From positions 1 through 33,328 of the forward strand of contig JAJZVO010000048.1 of NCBI GenBank assembly GCA_021845665.1: 33,328 nt of DNA, given 5' to 3'. A program made the position numbers and the translations under genes. The notes below the pieces were generated by a model. It searched no databases. It saw only the letters and a program-made list of their open reading frames with translations, and was not told the DNA's origin. The first letter of the stretch is position 1, and every line of letters starts with the position of its first letter. Origin of the DNA: Bacteroidota bacterium. Its GTDB lineage: Bacteria > Bacteroidota > Ignavibacteria > Kryptoniales > JAKASW01. This document shows positions 13,492 to 22,426 of this stretch, piece after piece.

Positions 13492-14150
13492 CACTCAACA
13501 GCATCTTTGTTCTTGTCGGTTTCATTCAAATTGCGCTCGTCACATTCATGCAGTGGCAGACATATATATCGAGCGTAATCAAAACCTTCTCCATCGGTTC
13601 TTACGTTCTCGCCGCTTTTCTGCTTGCTGCCGGATATGTCGGGCATGAGCCGTACCTGATTGCACTCGGTGGGCTTACCGCGGTAATACGTGCATGGTTC
13701 ATCCCGAGCTTTCTGTCGAGGATGCTTCGACGCGACCGCTGGAGAGCGAGAGAAATCAAACCGGTCCTCGGAATCGCGTCGACAATTATCCTCTCACTCT
13801 TGTTCGCGGTGTTCGGTTACGTGATCTACGCATGGACGATGTATGACTATGTTCATTCGGCGTTGGGTGCGATACCGGTCGCCCTTTTCCTTCAGGGTGC
13901 CTTCCTCATAATATCAAGACGCACACCAACCACCCAACTCATCGGTTATCTCGTGATGGAAAACGCCCTTTATCTTTTTGGCTTTCTATTTCCGGAACTT
14001 CCATTCGTGGTGGAAGCCGGGGTCGTGCTCGATGTAATCGGCACCATAATGATCTCAGGAGTCATTGTCCGGCTGAAAGAAGAGCCCGCCCAGAACGCCG
14101 ATGTGGACGATTCGACTCCACGCGAGGATTTCACGGAATTGAGAGGTTAA
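13488..14150 (+). CDS. HyfE-like membrane subunit
   Basis: Membrane protein of 220 residues with six to seven hydrophobic helices, resembling hydrogenase-4 component E, which contains a NuoK-like part. Two acidic residues inside hydrophobic helices (VMENALYLFGFLF) fit the buried glutamate of NuoK-like subunits. It is coupled to the upstream gene by an ATGA overlap and lies 3 bp from the next gene. The C-terminus is a short, charged cytoplasmic tail. Confidence 0.8.
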   Translation: MTLNSIFVLVGFIQIALVTFMQWQTYISSVIKTFSIGSYVLAAFLLAAGYVGHEPYLIALGGLTAVIRAWFIPSFLSRMLRRDRWRAREIKPVLGIASTIILSLLFAVFGYVIYAWTMYDYVHSALGAIPVALFLQGAFLIISRRTPTTQLIGYLVMENALYLFGFLFPELPFVVEAGVVLDVIGTIMISGVIVRLKEEPAQNADVDDSTPREDFTELRG

Positions 14151-14153
14151 GCG

Positions 14154-15524
14154 ATGATTTGGATCTATTATCTGCCGGTCGTCCTCAGCGGTATTGGTGG
14201 ACTTCTTTGCCTCGTGCCGAGAACCAGGTTTGAGGAAGATGTCTCTATAATAGCTTCCTTTGCTGCTCTGGCATCATCGATACTTATCGCCTTTTTGCCG
14301 AACGCAACTTCGTTTGGACTCTATGTGGACGGATTCTCCAAACTAATGCAGATAATGATTTCTGCAGTCTACGTTCTCACTGTCATTTTCTCGATACACT
14401 ACCTTGAGCATATCGAGAACAAACTCTTTCAGGCCAATCTATACTTCCTCCTTTTGAATTTGTTCGTGGTCTCTATGTTCTTCACCGTCATGGTGGATAA
14501 CGTCGGGCTGCTGTGGGTTGGAGTAGAGGCCACCACCGTCACAAGTGCACTCCTGATCGCGACAGACAATAACGAGCTCGCAGTAGAAGCCACCTGGAGA
14601 TACATCATTATTGTCTCAACGGGTCTTACAATCTCCCTCCTTGCTACAATCTTCATCTATGGTGGCTTCCATACTTTGTCCCTTGATGCGCTTCTCCGGG
14701 CCCCGCAGGCCACAAAGATTGTTTCTGTTGGTGCCCTTCTCGGGATCATAGGTTACGGAACCAAAGGCGGAATCTTTCCGATGCACACCTGGCTTCCTGA
14801 CGCACACGGTCGTGCTCCGGCACCCATAAGCGCGATGTTCTCCGCCATTCTTCTCCCGGTCGCCCTATACACTATCGTGAGGTTCGTCCAGATCGTCCCG
14901 ATGCAGAGCGTGAGGAACTTCGCCGTTGTCCTGGGCTCGCTTAGTGTTATTGTGGCCTCGCTCATGACTTTCTCGCAGAGACAGTACAAGCGCATGTTTG
15001 CGTATTCTTCAATCGAAAATATGGGTGTCGCTCTCATCGGCATCGCGCTTGGAGGGAACGCCTTCATCGGAAGCGTGATAATTATACTGACTCACGCCTT
15101 CGCGAAATCAGCCGCCTTCTTTTTGACGGGTAACATCCTCGCCGCCTATCGAACGAATACCATAAAAGATGTGAAAGCTGTTTCCAGGACGATGCCACTC
15201 ACCGGTTATTCATTGTTCTTCGCCGGTTTGGCGGTTACCGGAGCCCCGCCGTTCGGGACTTTCTTCGGTGAGATCCTGATAATGACTCGCATGTTGCAAG
15301 TCTATGGTGTCTGGTTCACATTAGTAATTGCTTCGTTCCTTGTCGTGGCCTTTGTCGGCCTGAACTACCGGGTAATCAGGATGGTATTCTCCGAACCGGT
15401 CGAGCCGTCCGGAAAGATGGATGATAACGCCACGGTCCCGATTATCAGCCTCGTCATCGCATTCAGCATGGTCTTCCTTACACCCGTTGTCTACTTCTTC
15501 CTGAAAGGAGTGGTAGTACGATGA
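14154..15524 (+). CDS. HyfF-like proton-channel subunit (NuoL/M/N family)
   Basis: Antiporter-like membrane subunit of 456 residues with about fourteen helices. The residues that form the proton channel in this family are present: Glu in WVGVEATTVTSALL (about 125), Lys and His in KGGIFPMHTWLPDAH (about 204-218), Lys in RQYKRMFAYSSIENMG and Lys in THAFAKSAAFFLTGN (about 318). The channel is thus predicted to be functional. The gene ends in a 4-bp overlap with the large-subunit gene. Confidence 0.92.
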   Translation: MIWIYYLPVVLSGIGGLLCLVPRTRFEEDVSIIASFAALASSILIAFLPNATSFGLYVDGFSKLMQIMISAVYVLTVIFSIHYLEHIENKLFQANLYFLLLNLFVVSMFFTVMVDNVGLLWVGVEATTVTSALLIATDNNELAVEATWRYIIIVSTGLTISLLATIFIYGGFHTLSLDALLRAPQATKIVSVGALLGIIGYGTKGGIFPMHTWLPDAHGRAPAPISAMFSAILLPVALYTIVRFVQIVPMQSVRNFAVVLGSLSVIVASLMTFSQRQYKRMFAYSSIENMGVALIGIALGGNAFIGSVIIILTHAFAKSAAFFLTGNILAAYRTNTIKDVKAVSRTMPLTGYSLFFAGLAVTGAPPFGTFFGEILIMTRMLQVYGVWFTLVIASFLVVAFVGLNYRVIRMVFSEPVEPSGKMDDNATVPIISLVIAFSMVFLTPVVYFFLKGVVVR

Positions 15525-16774
15525 TTCGGGCCGTTGGCATCGCGGGAGGTGATCAGGATAAACTCATGCTCCACGACGGTAAGAAGGTTTGGACGACGTC
15601 GGAAAAAAGCGGGGATGAATGGATTACGGGCCAACTGAAGTTAGTGGCCGATCGCGACACCGGCATAAGAGGCCAGGAAGTCTTTGGCGACGGAGTTTTT
15701 GACTTCAGGTACGGCCCCGTTACCGGGGGGATTATTGAATCCGGGGCGTACCACTTGTTTACATACGGGGAAAGAATACTGTGCGTGAATGTCGACTGGA
15801 GTTACAAGCGCCGCAATCTCGAAAGCTCAGCTATCGGCCTCGGCCTCCAGGATGCCTTGAACGTTGCTGAAAGCGTTTGCGGTAATTTCGCCTTCTCTCA
15901 TTCGCTCGCAATGTCCAGGGCGATCGAGTCGGCCCTTTCTATTGAAATCTCTCCGCAACTCAGAAAGGTTCGCATAATTGCGCTCGAGTTGGAGAGGGTT
16001 TATAACCACATTTATGTGATCTCGCAGCTCGCATCCGCTGCGGCGCAAAAAGTCATGGTCAGTCATTTGCAGGCGATTTACGAAGACCTTCTCCGTCTTA
16101 ATAATGACTTCTTCGGGTCGAGGTTCCTCAGGGGATTCAATGGAATCTCAGGTACAACAAGACCTTTCAATGATGAAGCCCTGATTCATCTCTCCCGCCG
16201 ACTTGGGAACCTGTCCGACCGATTTGAATATCTCTACGAACGCGCACTTGAAAGCGAAAACTTCATGGATCGTTTGCACGATACCGCAACACTCGATTCG
16301 GACAAGGCTGAGAAAATTGGAGTTACAGGTCCGACGCTCAGAGCCACAGGAGTGAGGGAGGATTTCAGACTCCAAGACCCGGATTATGAAGGCCTGAGAT
16401 GCGCCACATCTCAGATGGGAGATTCACTGGCGCGAATGGAAGTCAGGGCGGAAGAAGTGTTTGAATCTGTGGAGATCATATCAGATATGTCTGGAGAGTT
16501 GAAGGAACTGAGAGATTCCGGAATCGCACCGGGCGCCGGCAACAAGTCCGCCCTTGACGGGTCCGGTTCGGGAATCGGCTACTGTGAATCGCCGAGCGGT
16601 CTCCTGGCATATATTGTCGAGCTGCAGCGCGGTAAGATATCCTCTGTTTATGCAGCCACGCCTTCCATATTCGGATTCAAAGCCATAACGGAATCTCTTC
16701 TAGGGAACATCTTCACAGATTTTCCCTTCGCGGTCGAATCTTTCGGAGCATATTTCGCAGATGCAGCAAGATAA
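15521..16774 (+). CDS. HyfG/NuoD-like large subunit lacking Ni-binding cysteines
   Basis: Cytoplasmic subunit of 417 residues homologous to the NuoD/[NiFe]-hydrogenase large subunit. GPVTGGIIESGAYHLF (about 65-80) and the later YKRRNLES correspond to the GPxHP and HRGxE regions, and ESVCGNFAFSHSLAMSRAIE (117-136) aligns with the L1 motif region. Only the first L1 cysteine (Cys120) remains; the second is Phe. The C-terminal DFPFAVESFGAYFADAAR has no DPCxxC. A Ni-Fe centre therefore cannot be bound in the normal way, so this is an energy-converting-hydrogenase-related protein, not a hydrogenase. The NuoC-like portion fused in E. coli HyfG is reduced to a short N-terminal stretch. Confidence 0.88.
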   Translation: MIRAVGIAGGDQDKLMLHDGKKVWTTSEKSGDEWITGQLKLVADRDTGIRGQEVFGDGVFDFRYGPVTGGIIESGAYHLFTYGERILCVNVDWSYKRRNLESSAIGLGLQDALNVAESVCGNFAFSHSLAMSRAIESALSIEISPQLRKVRIIALELERVYNHIYVISQLASAAAQKVMVSHLQAIYEDLLRLNNDFFGSRFLRGFNGISGTTRPFNDEALIHLSRRLGNLSDRFEYLYERALESENFMDRLHDTATLDSDKAEKIGVTGPTLRATGVREDFRLQDPDYEGLRCATSQMGDSLARMEVRAEEVFESVEIISDMSGELKELRDSGIAPGAGNKSALDGSGSGIGYCESPSGLLAYIVELQRGKISSVYAATPSIFGFKAITESLLGNIFTDFPFAVESFGAYFADAAR

Positions 16775-16870
16775 GCACGGAACTCGAATGTGCAAGAAAT
16801 CGGACTCGAATGAATTGGTACATAGTGCAAATGAGAAGTTCATGATTTTGTGCTTTGGTTTTTTGGATTT

Positions 16871-16905
16871 GTTTAGGATTTCGAATTTAGAATTTAGGAT
16901 TTGGT
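16871..16905. repeat. AT-rich TTTAG-type intergenic repeat, copy 2
   Basis: Three imperfect copies of a TTTAGGATTT/GAATTTAG word in the 149-bp gap before the NuoB-like gene, similar to 10905-10940. GAGCTTAG occurs beside both copies. This gap is the longest inside the Hyf-like operon. Confidence 0.4.
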
Positions 16906-16923
16906 TTGAGCGTGGAGCTTAGC

Positions 16924-17406
16924 ATGAAGTGGTGGCCCTTTTATGGATTGACCAGAAGACTTACCGAACGGACACGTTACGCAAAGGACATGACCTTCCC
17001 ATCGGCGTCCAGAATATTCAGAAAGTCCCTTCACATCTATCCTATCGACGTTGGCAACGCAAATGATCTGAACTTCGACATGAGAGCGCTTCAGGCTCCC
17101 CAATACAACATTCATAGATTCGGAATATTTTTTGCCGACGTACCGCGACACGCCGATGTTCTCCTCGTCCTCGGCAGGCCAACGGAAAAGATGGTCCCCG
17201 TCCTGCTCGAGACAGTAAATCAAATGCCCGGTCCTTATTCTATCGTCTCAATAGAAAGTGAAAGAGATAGACGCGATATCGAAAGTCCAGGTGGAGTTGA
17301 TATCGACAATCTCCAACTTCCTAACCTGGTGGCCCATATCACCGACTACCATGAACCAAGGGATATCATTGCGGTACTTTTGAACCTGATGGGGAAGGTG
17401 AACTGA
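16924..17406 (+). CDS. HyfI/NuoB-like subunit without any cysteine
   Basis: Cytoplasmic subunit of 160 residues homologous to NuoB, which normally carries the N2 [4Fe-4S] cluster. Homology is seen in YNIHRFGIFFADVPRHADVL, LGRPTEKMVPVLLETVNQMP and the following GPYSIVSI. The positions of the cluster ligands are replaced (PIDVGNANDLNFD where CGCNxCE is usual), and the whole protein contains no Cys, so it cannot bind the cluster. ATG 16924 has GGAG 6 bp upstream; a TTG 18 bp earlier in frame is less likely. It is followed 2 bp later by the HyfB-like gene. Confidence 0.87.
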   Translation: MKWWPFYGLTRRLTERTRYAKDMTFPSASRIFRKSLHIYPIDVGNANDLNFDMRALQAPQYNIHRFGIFFADVPRHADVLLVLGRPTEKMVPVLLETVNQMPGPYSIVSIESERDRRDIESPGGVDIDNLQLPNLVAHITDYHEPRDIIAVLLNLMGKVN

Positions 17407-17407
17407 T

Positions 17408-19285
17408 ATGATATTTCTTTATCTGGCGCTTGCCTTATACCTGTCCGGAGTTGCCGTTTCATCAAATAAGGAGCTGAGCTATTGGATAGCTTTCGCAGCC
17501 TCCATTTCGTCCCTCATCGCCGGGATGTCCGCCATGATAAACAGCTTCTCGTCGCCGGGTTTCTCCATTATGCCTGGATTCTCCATCAGCGTGGGCCTCG
17601 ACGCAACTTCCGGTGTCTTTCTAGTCGTCGCCTCGATCTCCTACCTGGCGCTCTCGTTCTACTCTGTCGATTTCGGAAAACTCTTCAGCAGAAAGATGGC
17701 TGCGTGGTTCAACCTGTCACTCTTCGGGATGACGCTCGTGATAGCTGCCCAGGATTCAGTCAATTTTATGATTGGGTGGGAAGTAATGACAATAGGTCTG
17801 TTTCTCCAAATCCTGGAACGCAAGGATTCCTACGAGGACGCTTTTCGATTCCTGGCATTCGGCGAAGCATCGGCCATGGCTCTCATCATCGGGTTTGCGG
17901 CTCTCTTTCTATCCAGCGGCACAGTCTTAATCAAAGCGGGTGTCACAGCGACCCCGTTTTTCCTCGTGATGGTGACGCTAGGGTTCATGATAAAAATGGA
18001 CATTTTTCCATTTCACACCTGGATCACTGGTGCCTATTCGAAGGCTCCATCAAATACCGCGGCTCTCCTCAGTGCCCCGTTGACTCTCATGGGGGTCTAC
18101 GGAATCGTCCGCGCTCTGTCGATTGCCGGGTACTCCGACTGGTGGGGAATAGGTGTCATGGCGTTTGGAGCGGTTTCGGCTTTTTGGGGCGCGATGCAAG
18201 CCGCCGCCGAGAGAAGTCTTAAGAAGCTTCCCGCCTATTCCACCGTGGAGAACAACGGTATAATACTCACTGCCATAGGGCTAAGTGCGATGGCAGGCGC
18301 GTCGGGTTCACAGCCTATGATGGTACTCTCGCGATTTGCCTTCCTGGCAGCTCTGTTTGTCGCATTCTCACACACCGCGGCAAAGTCGCTGCTCTTCATG
18401 TCTGTTGGGCACGCCAAAGAGTCGCTTCAGGAGGAATCGATAGACAACGTCCGTGGAATATGGAGCAACGTTGGGGGAATTCCTGCATTCGGCATCCTGA
18501 CCTCGGGGCTTTCATTCAGCGCGTTTCCTCCCACCATCGGGTTCGTGGGAGAATGGATGATCCTCGAAGCTCTCTTTCAGTCATATAAGTTTCAGGGCAA
18601 TGCTCAACGGCTATTGACGGCTTTCGCCGGAATTCTCATTGCTCTCGCGATTGGCCTCGCCGCGTTTTCTATGATAAAACTGATTGGGTACACGGCCCTC
18701 GGTCCCGACCACGGTAAAAAGGCCCACCGGTTCCCGTCGCTCAAGATAAGGTCTTCGGAGGTGTTCCTTACTGCGTTGATTCTTTTAAGCGGAATATTTT
18801 CGCCTTTCTTAGTCAAGATCCTCGGCTATTCTAATTTCTTGGGTGGGTTGCTAGCCGTACCGGATCCGTTACTCATTCTTTCGAGTAATCCGATATTCGG
18901 AGTTGTCTCGCCTACGATGTTCGTTGTGGTAGTTGGATTCCTGTTTATCGTACCGTACCTCATTTACCACCGAAGCGCAAAGAAAGCCAGGCGCGTACAG
19001 GCCTGGAACGGAGGCCAGACGCTTACCGAAGACGAGTACTTCACAGTACCGGCATACTCGTTCATTTTGGAATACATTCTCCGCAAGGTTTACCGCACGA
19101 AGGAGAAGAGGATGGGCTACACGGTGGAAGTCAGCAATAAAGATCTCGCTGAGTACCTTTACGAGGTTCTGGACAAGTTTGTAAGGAGGCTGAGCTACCT
19201 TGTCGGCCGGACCATTATGAATGGAAAAATCTCGCTGTACATACTGTATATCATCATTGTGTTTGTGCTTGCATTCTTGCTGTAG
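17408..19285 (+). CDS. HyfB-like proton-channel subunit (NuoL/M/N family)
   Basis: Large antiporter-like subunit of 625 residues with about fourteen core helices and a C-terminal amphipathic extension ending in one last transmembrane helix (YILYIIIVFVLAFLL). Channel residues are retained: Glu in GWEVMTIGLFL (about 125), Lys in IKMDIFPFHTWITG (about 196), Lys pair in RSLKKLPAYSTVENNG (about 272) and Lys in HTAAKSLLFMSVG (about 326). With the HyfF-like subunit this gives two complete candidate proton channels. It is the last gene of the Hyf-like set. No HyfA/HyfH-type ferredoxin or NuoC gene is present. Confidence 0.92.
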   Translation: MIFLYLALALYLSGVAVSSNKELSYWIAFAASISSLIAGMSAMINSFSSPGFSIMPGFSISVGLDATSGVFLVVASISYLALSFYSVDFGKLFSRKMAAWFNLSLFGMTLVIAAQDSVNFMIGWEVMTIGLFLQILERKDSYEDAFRFLAFGEASAMALIIGFAALFLSSGTVLIKAGVTATPFFLVMVTLGFMIKMDIFPFHTWITGAYSKAPSNTAALLSAPLTLMGVYGIVRALSIAGYSDWWGIGVMAFGAVSAFWGAMQAAAERSLKKLPAYSTVENNGIILTAIGLSAMAGASGSQPMMVLSRFAFLAALFVAFSHTAAKSLLFMSVGHAKESLQEESIDNVRGIWSNVGGIPAFGILTSGLSFSAFPPTIGFVGEWMILEALFQSYKFQGNAQRLLTAFAGILIALAIGLAAFSMIKLIGYTALGPDHGKKAHRFPSLKIRSSEVFLTALILLSGIFSPFLVKILGYSNFLGGLLAVPDPLLILSSNPIFGVVSPTMFVVVVGFLFIVPYLIYHRSAKKARRVQAWNGGQTLTEDEYFTVPAYSFILEYILRKVYRTKEKRMGYTVEVSNKDLAEYLYEVLDKFVRRLSYLVGRTIMNGKISLYILYIIIVFVLAFLL

Positions 19286-19286
19286 T

Positions 19287-20006
19287 ATGAATAAGAATGA
19301 TATAAAAACGTCAGGGCGTTTGCGTACGATAACGGCTGATTTTCAGCATCTCTGGAATGATCTCATTTCGTTTTACAGAATTCCGTTTGGTTGGACAAAG
19401 ACGACGTGGGAATATGTGGCCGTGGGAGTAATCGTGTTTCCCGGATTCTTCTTTCTCGATCCTCATATACGGGTGTTCTTCGCGGGAATTCATACTCCTT
19501 TTCTTGATCAGTTTCTTGGTTTCGCCCACTGGTATGGCAAGATTCACCTGACTCTCGACTCGTTTGTGATTATCTACATGTTCGGTTTGATTCTCCGGCA
19601 TGAACAACTGAGAATGGCGGGGTGGAAGATTTTTGAGGCGTTTGCGATATCCGGTATCATCGTCACAGTCCTTAAGTCGATCTTCGGCAGATGGAGGCCG
19701 TACACCGGACACGGCAGCTTCGCCTTCGTCGGATTCACATTCGGTCCCAATGCTCATCTGTCACTTCCTTCCGGCGACGTCGGCGTGGCGGTGGCATATT
19801 CAATGATCCTCGCAGGCTTTTCCAGTAACAAGATATGGAAGGCCTTCTGGTATTTGCTCGGAGCGCTTACCTGTCTCGGGAGAATCTATCATGATCAGCA
19901 TTGGTTCTCGGATGTCGTGCTCGCGGCACTAATTTCCGTATCCGTGGGAAATTATGTGAACGCCGTCTTCCGAAGGGATGCGGCAGAAATCGTGACGGTG
20001 GATTAG
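19287..20006 (+). CDS. PAP2-family membrane phosphatase
   Basis: Membrane phosphatase of 239 residues of the PAP2/PgpB group, acting on lipid phosphates or undecaprenyl pyrophosphate at the outer face of the inner membrane. The three motifs are KSIFGRWRPY, SLPSGD and GRIYHDQHWFSDVV. The middle motif normally ends in His (PSGH), and here it is Asp. The first Arg of motif three is in GRIYH rather than SRxYxGxH. Five to six hydrophobic helices are visible. ATG 19287 begins 2 bp after the HyfB-like stop, and the frame continues from inside that gene. Confidence 0.85.
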   Translation: MNKNDIKTSGRLRTITADFQHLWNDLISFYRIPFGWTKTTWEYVAVGVIVFPGFFFLDPHIRVFFAGIHTPFLDQFLGFAHWYGKIHLTLDSFVIIYMFGLILRHEQLRMAGWKIFEAFAISGIIVTVLKSIFGRWRPYTGHGSFAFVGFTFGPNAHLSLPSGDVGVAVAYSMILAGFSSNKIWKAFWYLLGALTCLGRIYHDQHWFSDVVLAALISVSVGNYVNAVFRRDAAEIVTVD

Positions 20007-20013
20007 CCAATCT

Positions 20014-21219
20014 ATGCCTGTACAGGAACAAGATATCGGGGCTCACCTCCAGCCGAAGAACAGAAGCTCGGCTTTGAGATTTGTTCTGTTGATTGGTATC
20101 GTGAGCCTCTTTGCCGATGCCACATACGAAGGAGCTCGCAGTATTGCAGGGCCGTATCTCGCGGTCCTTGGCGCGAGTGCCACGCTTGTCGGAATCATCG
20201 GAGGATTCGGCGAGCTTCTCGGCTACGGCTGGCGCCTTGTGTCCGGAAGGTTCAGCGAACGGAGCGGAAAGTTCTGGCCCGTTACACTCTTCGGCTACGT
20301 CATTCAAATGAGTTCAGTGCCGTTAATGGCGTTGGCTCCCAATTGGCTGGTCTTCGGACTTCTCGTAGTAATGGAACGACTCGGAAAGGCTACCCGCAAT
20401 CCGCCCCGCGACGTTATGCTCTCCCACGCTGGAAAGCAGCTCGGAGGTTACGGATGGGTATTCGGCACGCACGAAGCGCTCGACCAGCTTGGCGCACTCC
20501 TCGGCCCTCTTGCGGTAGCGGCTGTCCTCGCTGCCCATGGGAGTTACAGAATTGCCTTCGCGACGCTCCTCGTTCCTGCCGTAATATGCGTAAGTCTGAT
20601 CTTCACTGCCCGCATTCTGTACCCGAAACCGGAGGACCTTGAACCTGCTCCTCCACCAAACGTGGAGTCTAAGGGGCTCCCGAGAATCTTCTGGATCTAC
20701 CTTGCCGGGGCTGTTCTCGTCGCTGCAGGATTCGCAGACTTCTCGCTTATCGCATTTCACTTCCAGAAAACCGATGGTATACCCAGCACGTGGATCCCGA
20801 TTTTCTACTCGCTTGCCATGGCTGTCAGCGGGACCGGCTCACTCGTCTTCGGGCGTTTGTTCGATCGAGTCGGACTGAAGGTATTGATCCCTTTAACAAT
20901 TATCTCGGCCGCGTCGACGCCCCTCGTGTTCTTCGGAGGATTCTGGCTCGCTCTCCTCGGTTCCGCCTTGTGGGGGCTCGGTATGGGGGTGCACGAATCG
21001 ATCATTCCCGCTGCTGTTGCGACGATGGTACCGCAGCAGCGTCGACCCTCAGCCTATGGAATCTTCACAGCAGGCTACGGCGTCTTCTGGTTCATCGGAA
21101 GTGTTTTGCTCGGAATATTGTACGACGCATGGTTACCCGCGGTTGTCATCTTATCTGTTGCGCTCCAGCTTACCGCGGTCCCCATTTTTGTCAGCCTTAA
21201 CAGGAAGACGGCCTTATGA
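20014..21219 (+). CDS. Major facilitator superfamily transporter
   Basis: Membrane transporter of 401 residues with about twelve helices in two halves. GRFSERSGK, between helices 2 and 3, is the family loop motif in variant form, and ERLGKATRNPPRDVMLSHAG in the central part is typical of a bacterial MFS subgroup. GRLFDRVGLKVLI repeats the loop motif in the second half. The substrate cannot be read from the sequence. Its position inside a fluoride cluster suggests export of a toxic ion or a damaged metabolite (inference). Confidence 0.85.
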   Translation: MPVQEQDIGAHLQPKNRSSALRFVLLIGIVSLFADATYEGARSIAGPYLAVLGASATLVGIIGGFGELLGYGWRLVSGRFSERSGKFWPVTLFGYVIQMSSVPLMALAPNWLVFGLLVVMERLGKATRNPPRDVMLSHAGKQLGGYGWVFGTHEALDQLGALLGPLAVAAVLAAHGSYRIAFATLLVPAVICVSLIFTARILYPKPEDLEPAPPPNVESKGLPRIFWIYLAGAVLVAAGFADFSLIAFHFQKTDGIPSTWIPIFYSLAMAVSGTGSLVFGRLFDRVGLKVLIPLTIISAASTPLVFFGGFWLALLGSALWGLGMGVHESIIPAAVATMVPQQRRPSAYGIFTAGYGVFWFIGSVLLGILYDAWLPAVVILSVALQLTAVPIFVSLNRKTAL

Positions 21220-21292
21220 ATAATATTTGTCGCAGCCTCCTGTTCTTTCTACAGCATCGCGCACAGGATCATAAAGAATTTAGGACAATAAC

Positions 21293-22387
21293 ATGAAGAA
21301 CGGAGAAAAGACGTCTTTACGCGTGTCGAGTTCGATGGCAGCCGAGCACGTTACGCCAGGCCACCCGGACAAGATATGCGACCAGATGGCAGATGCCATT
21401 CTCGATGCGGCGCTCTCGCAGGATTCCCAGGCACGAGTTGCCATCGAAGTGACTGGCGGGCACGGAAAGGTTTTCGTTGCCGGTGAAATGACCGCGAAGG
21501 CCAACATCGATATCGAGAGCATTGTGCTCCGGACCTATCAGGAAATCGGTCACACCGACGATATCGACGTGGCAGTCAAAGTCGCAAAGCAGTCACGAGA
21601 TATTGCCGATGGCGTCGACACAGGTGGAGCAGGAGATCAGGGCATCATGGTTGGATATGCCGTAGAGGGAAGTGATGACCTGATGCCAACCCCATGGGTA
21701 ATCGCACGTAACCTATGCCAGCGTTTGAAAAAGCTGCGCATCGAAGGGACACTGCTATATCTTCGCCCGGATGGAAAGTCTCAGGTCGTGATGCAAGATG
21801 GAACGGTAACACATGTGACAATCGCATCCCACCACGCTCCGGAAATCTCTCTGGACGCTCTTTACCGGGATATCTATGACCGTGTCGTGGTACCGATCGT
21901 CCCCAACGTCCCATTCGAGAATACCGTTATCAACGGACAGGGAAAGTTTACCAAGGGCGGCTTCGAGGCCGACTCCGGGACTACCGGACGGAAACTCGTA
22001 GTAGATAATTACGGACCAAACGTTGAAATAGGTGGCGGTGCTTACTCCGGCAAAGACCCGACCAAGGTGGACCGCTCGGCCGCATACATGTGCCGCCTCG
22101 CCGCCAAGTCAATTGTAGCATCCGGAATCGCAAGCGAAGCTATCGTGAGGGTCGCGTACAGCATCGGCATTGACCGCCCGAGCCTCCTTACCGTGCAGAC
22201 TCCTCTTGCACCGCAACAGGACGCCAGGCTTACGGAAAAAATCCGGCGCGAATTCGATTTCAGACCGCGGGCAATTATTGAACGTCTTGGGTTGCAGCAT
22301 CCCGACGGGTGGAGCTATGCAGAAACCGCCTCGTTCGGCCACTATGGCAGGAATAATTTTCCATGGGAACACGCGGTGCAGCTGTAG
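21293..22387 (+). CDS. metK: S-adenosylmethionine synthetase
   Basis: Makes S-adenosylmethionine from methionine and ATP, releasing phosphate and pyrophosphate, with Mg and K ions. Length is 364 residues, slightly short for a bacterial MetK. Motifs are clear: EHVTPGHPDKICDQMADAI (18-36), the adenosine-site loop GAGDQGIMVGYA (about 112-123) and the phosphate-binding GGGAYSGKDPTKVDRSAAYM (about 246-265). AGGA 7 bp before ATG 21293 supports the start. The next gene is pyrophosphatase, which would remove the pyrophosphate product. Both are Mg-dependent phosphoryl enzymes, plausible fluoride targets. Confidence 0.95.
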   Translation: MKNGEKTSLRVSSSMAAEHVTPGHPDKICDQMADAILDAALSQDSQARVAIEVTGGHGKVFVAGEMTAKANIDIESIVLRTYQEIGHTDDIDVAVKVAKQSRDIADGVDTGGAGDQGIMVGYAVEGSDDLMPTPWVIARNLCQRLKKLRIEGTLLYLRPDGKSQVVMQDGTVTHVTIASHHAPEISLDALYRDIYDRVVVPIVPNVPFENTVINGQGKFTKGGFEADSGTTGRKLVVDNYGPNVEIGGGAYSGKDPTKVDRSAAYMCRLAAKSIVASGIASEAIVRVAYSIGIDRPSLLTVQTPLAPQQDARLTEKIRREFDFRPRAIIERLGLQHPDGWSYAETASFGHYGRNNFPWEHAVQL

Positions 22388-22426
22388 TTGAAGTGAGGAA
22401 GTTGTGGTAAATGAAAGAGTGAAGGA

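Noticed and set aside
15521-16774. Annotation as [NiFe] hydrogenase large subunit
   Set aside because: The L1 and L2 cysteine motifs needed for the Ni-Fe centre are missing, so hydrogenase activity is not supported.
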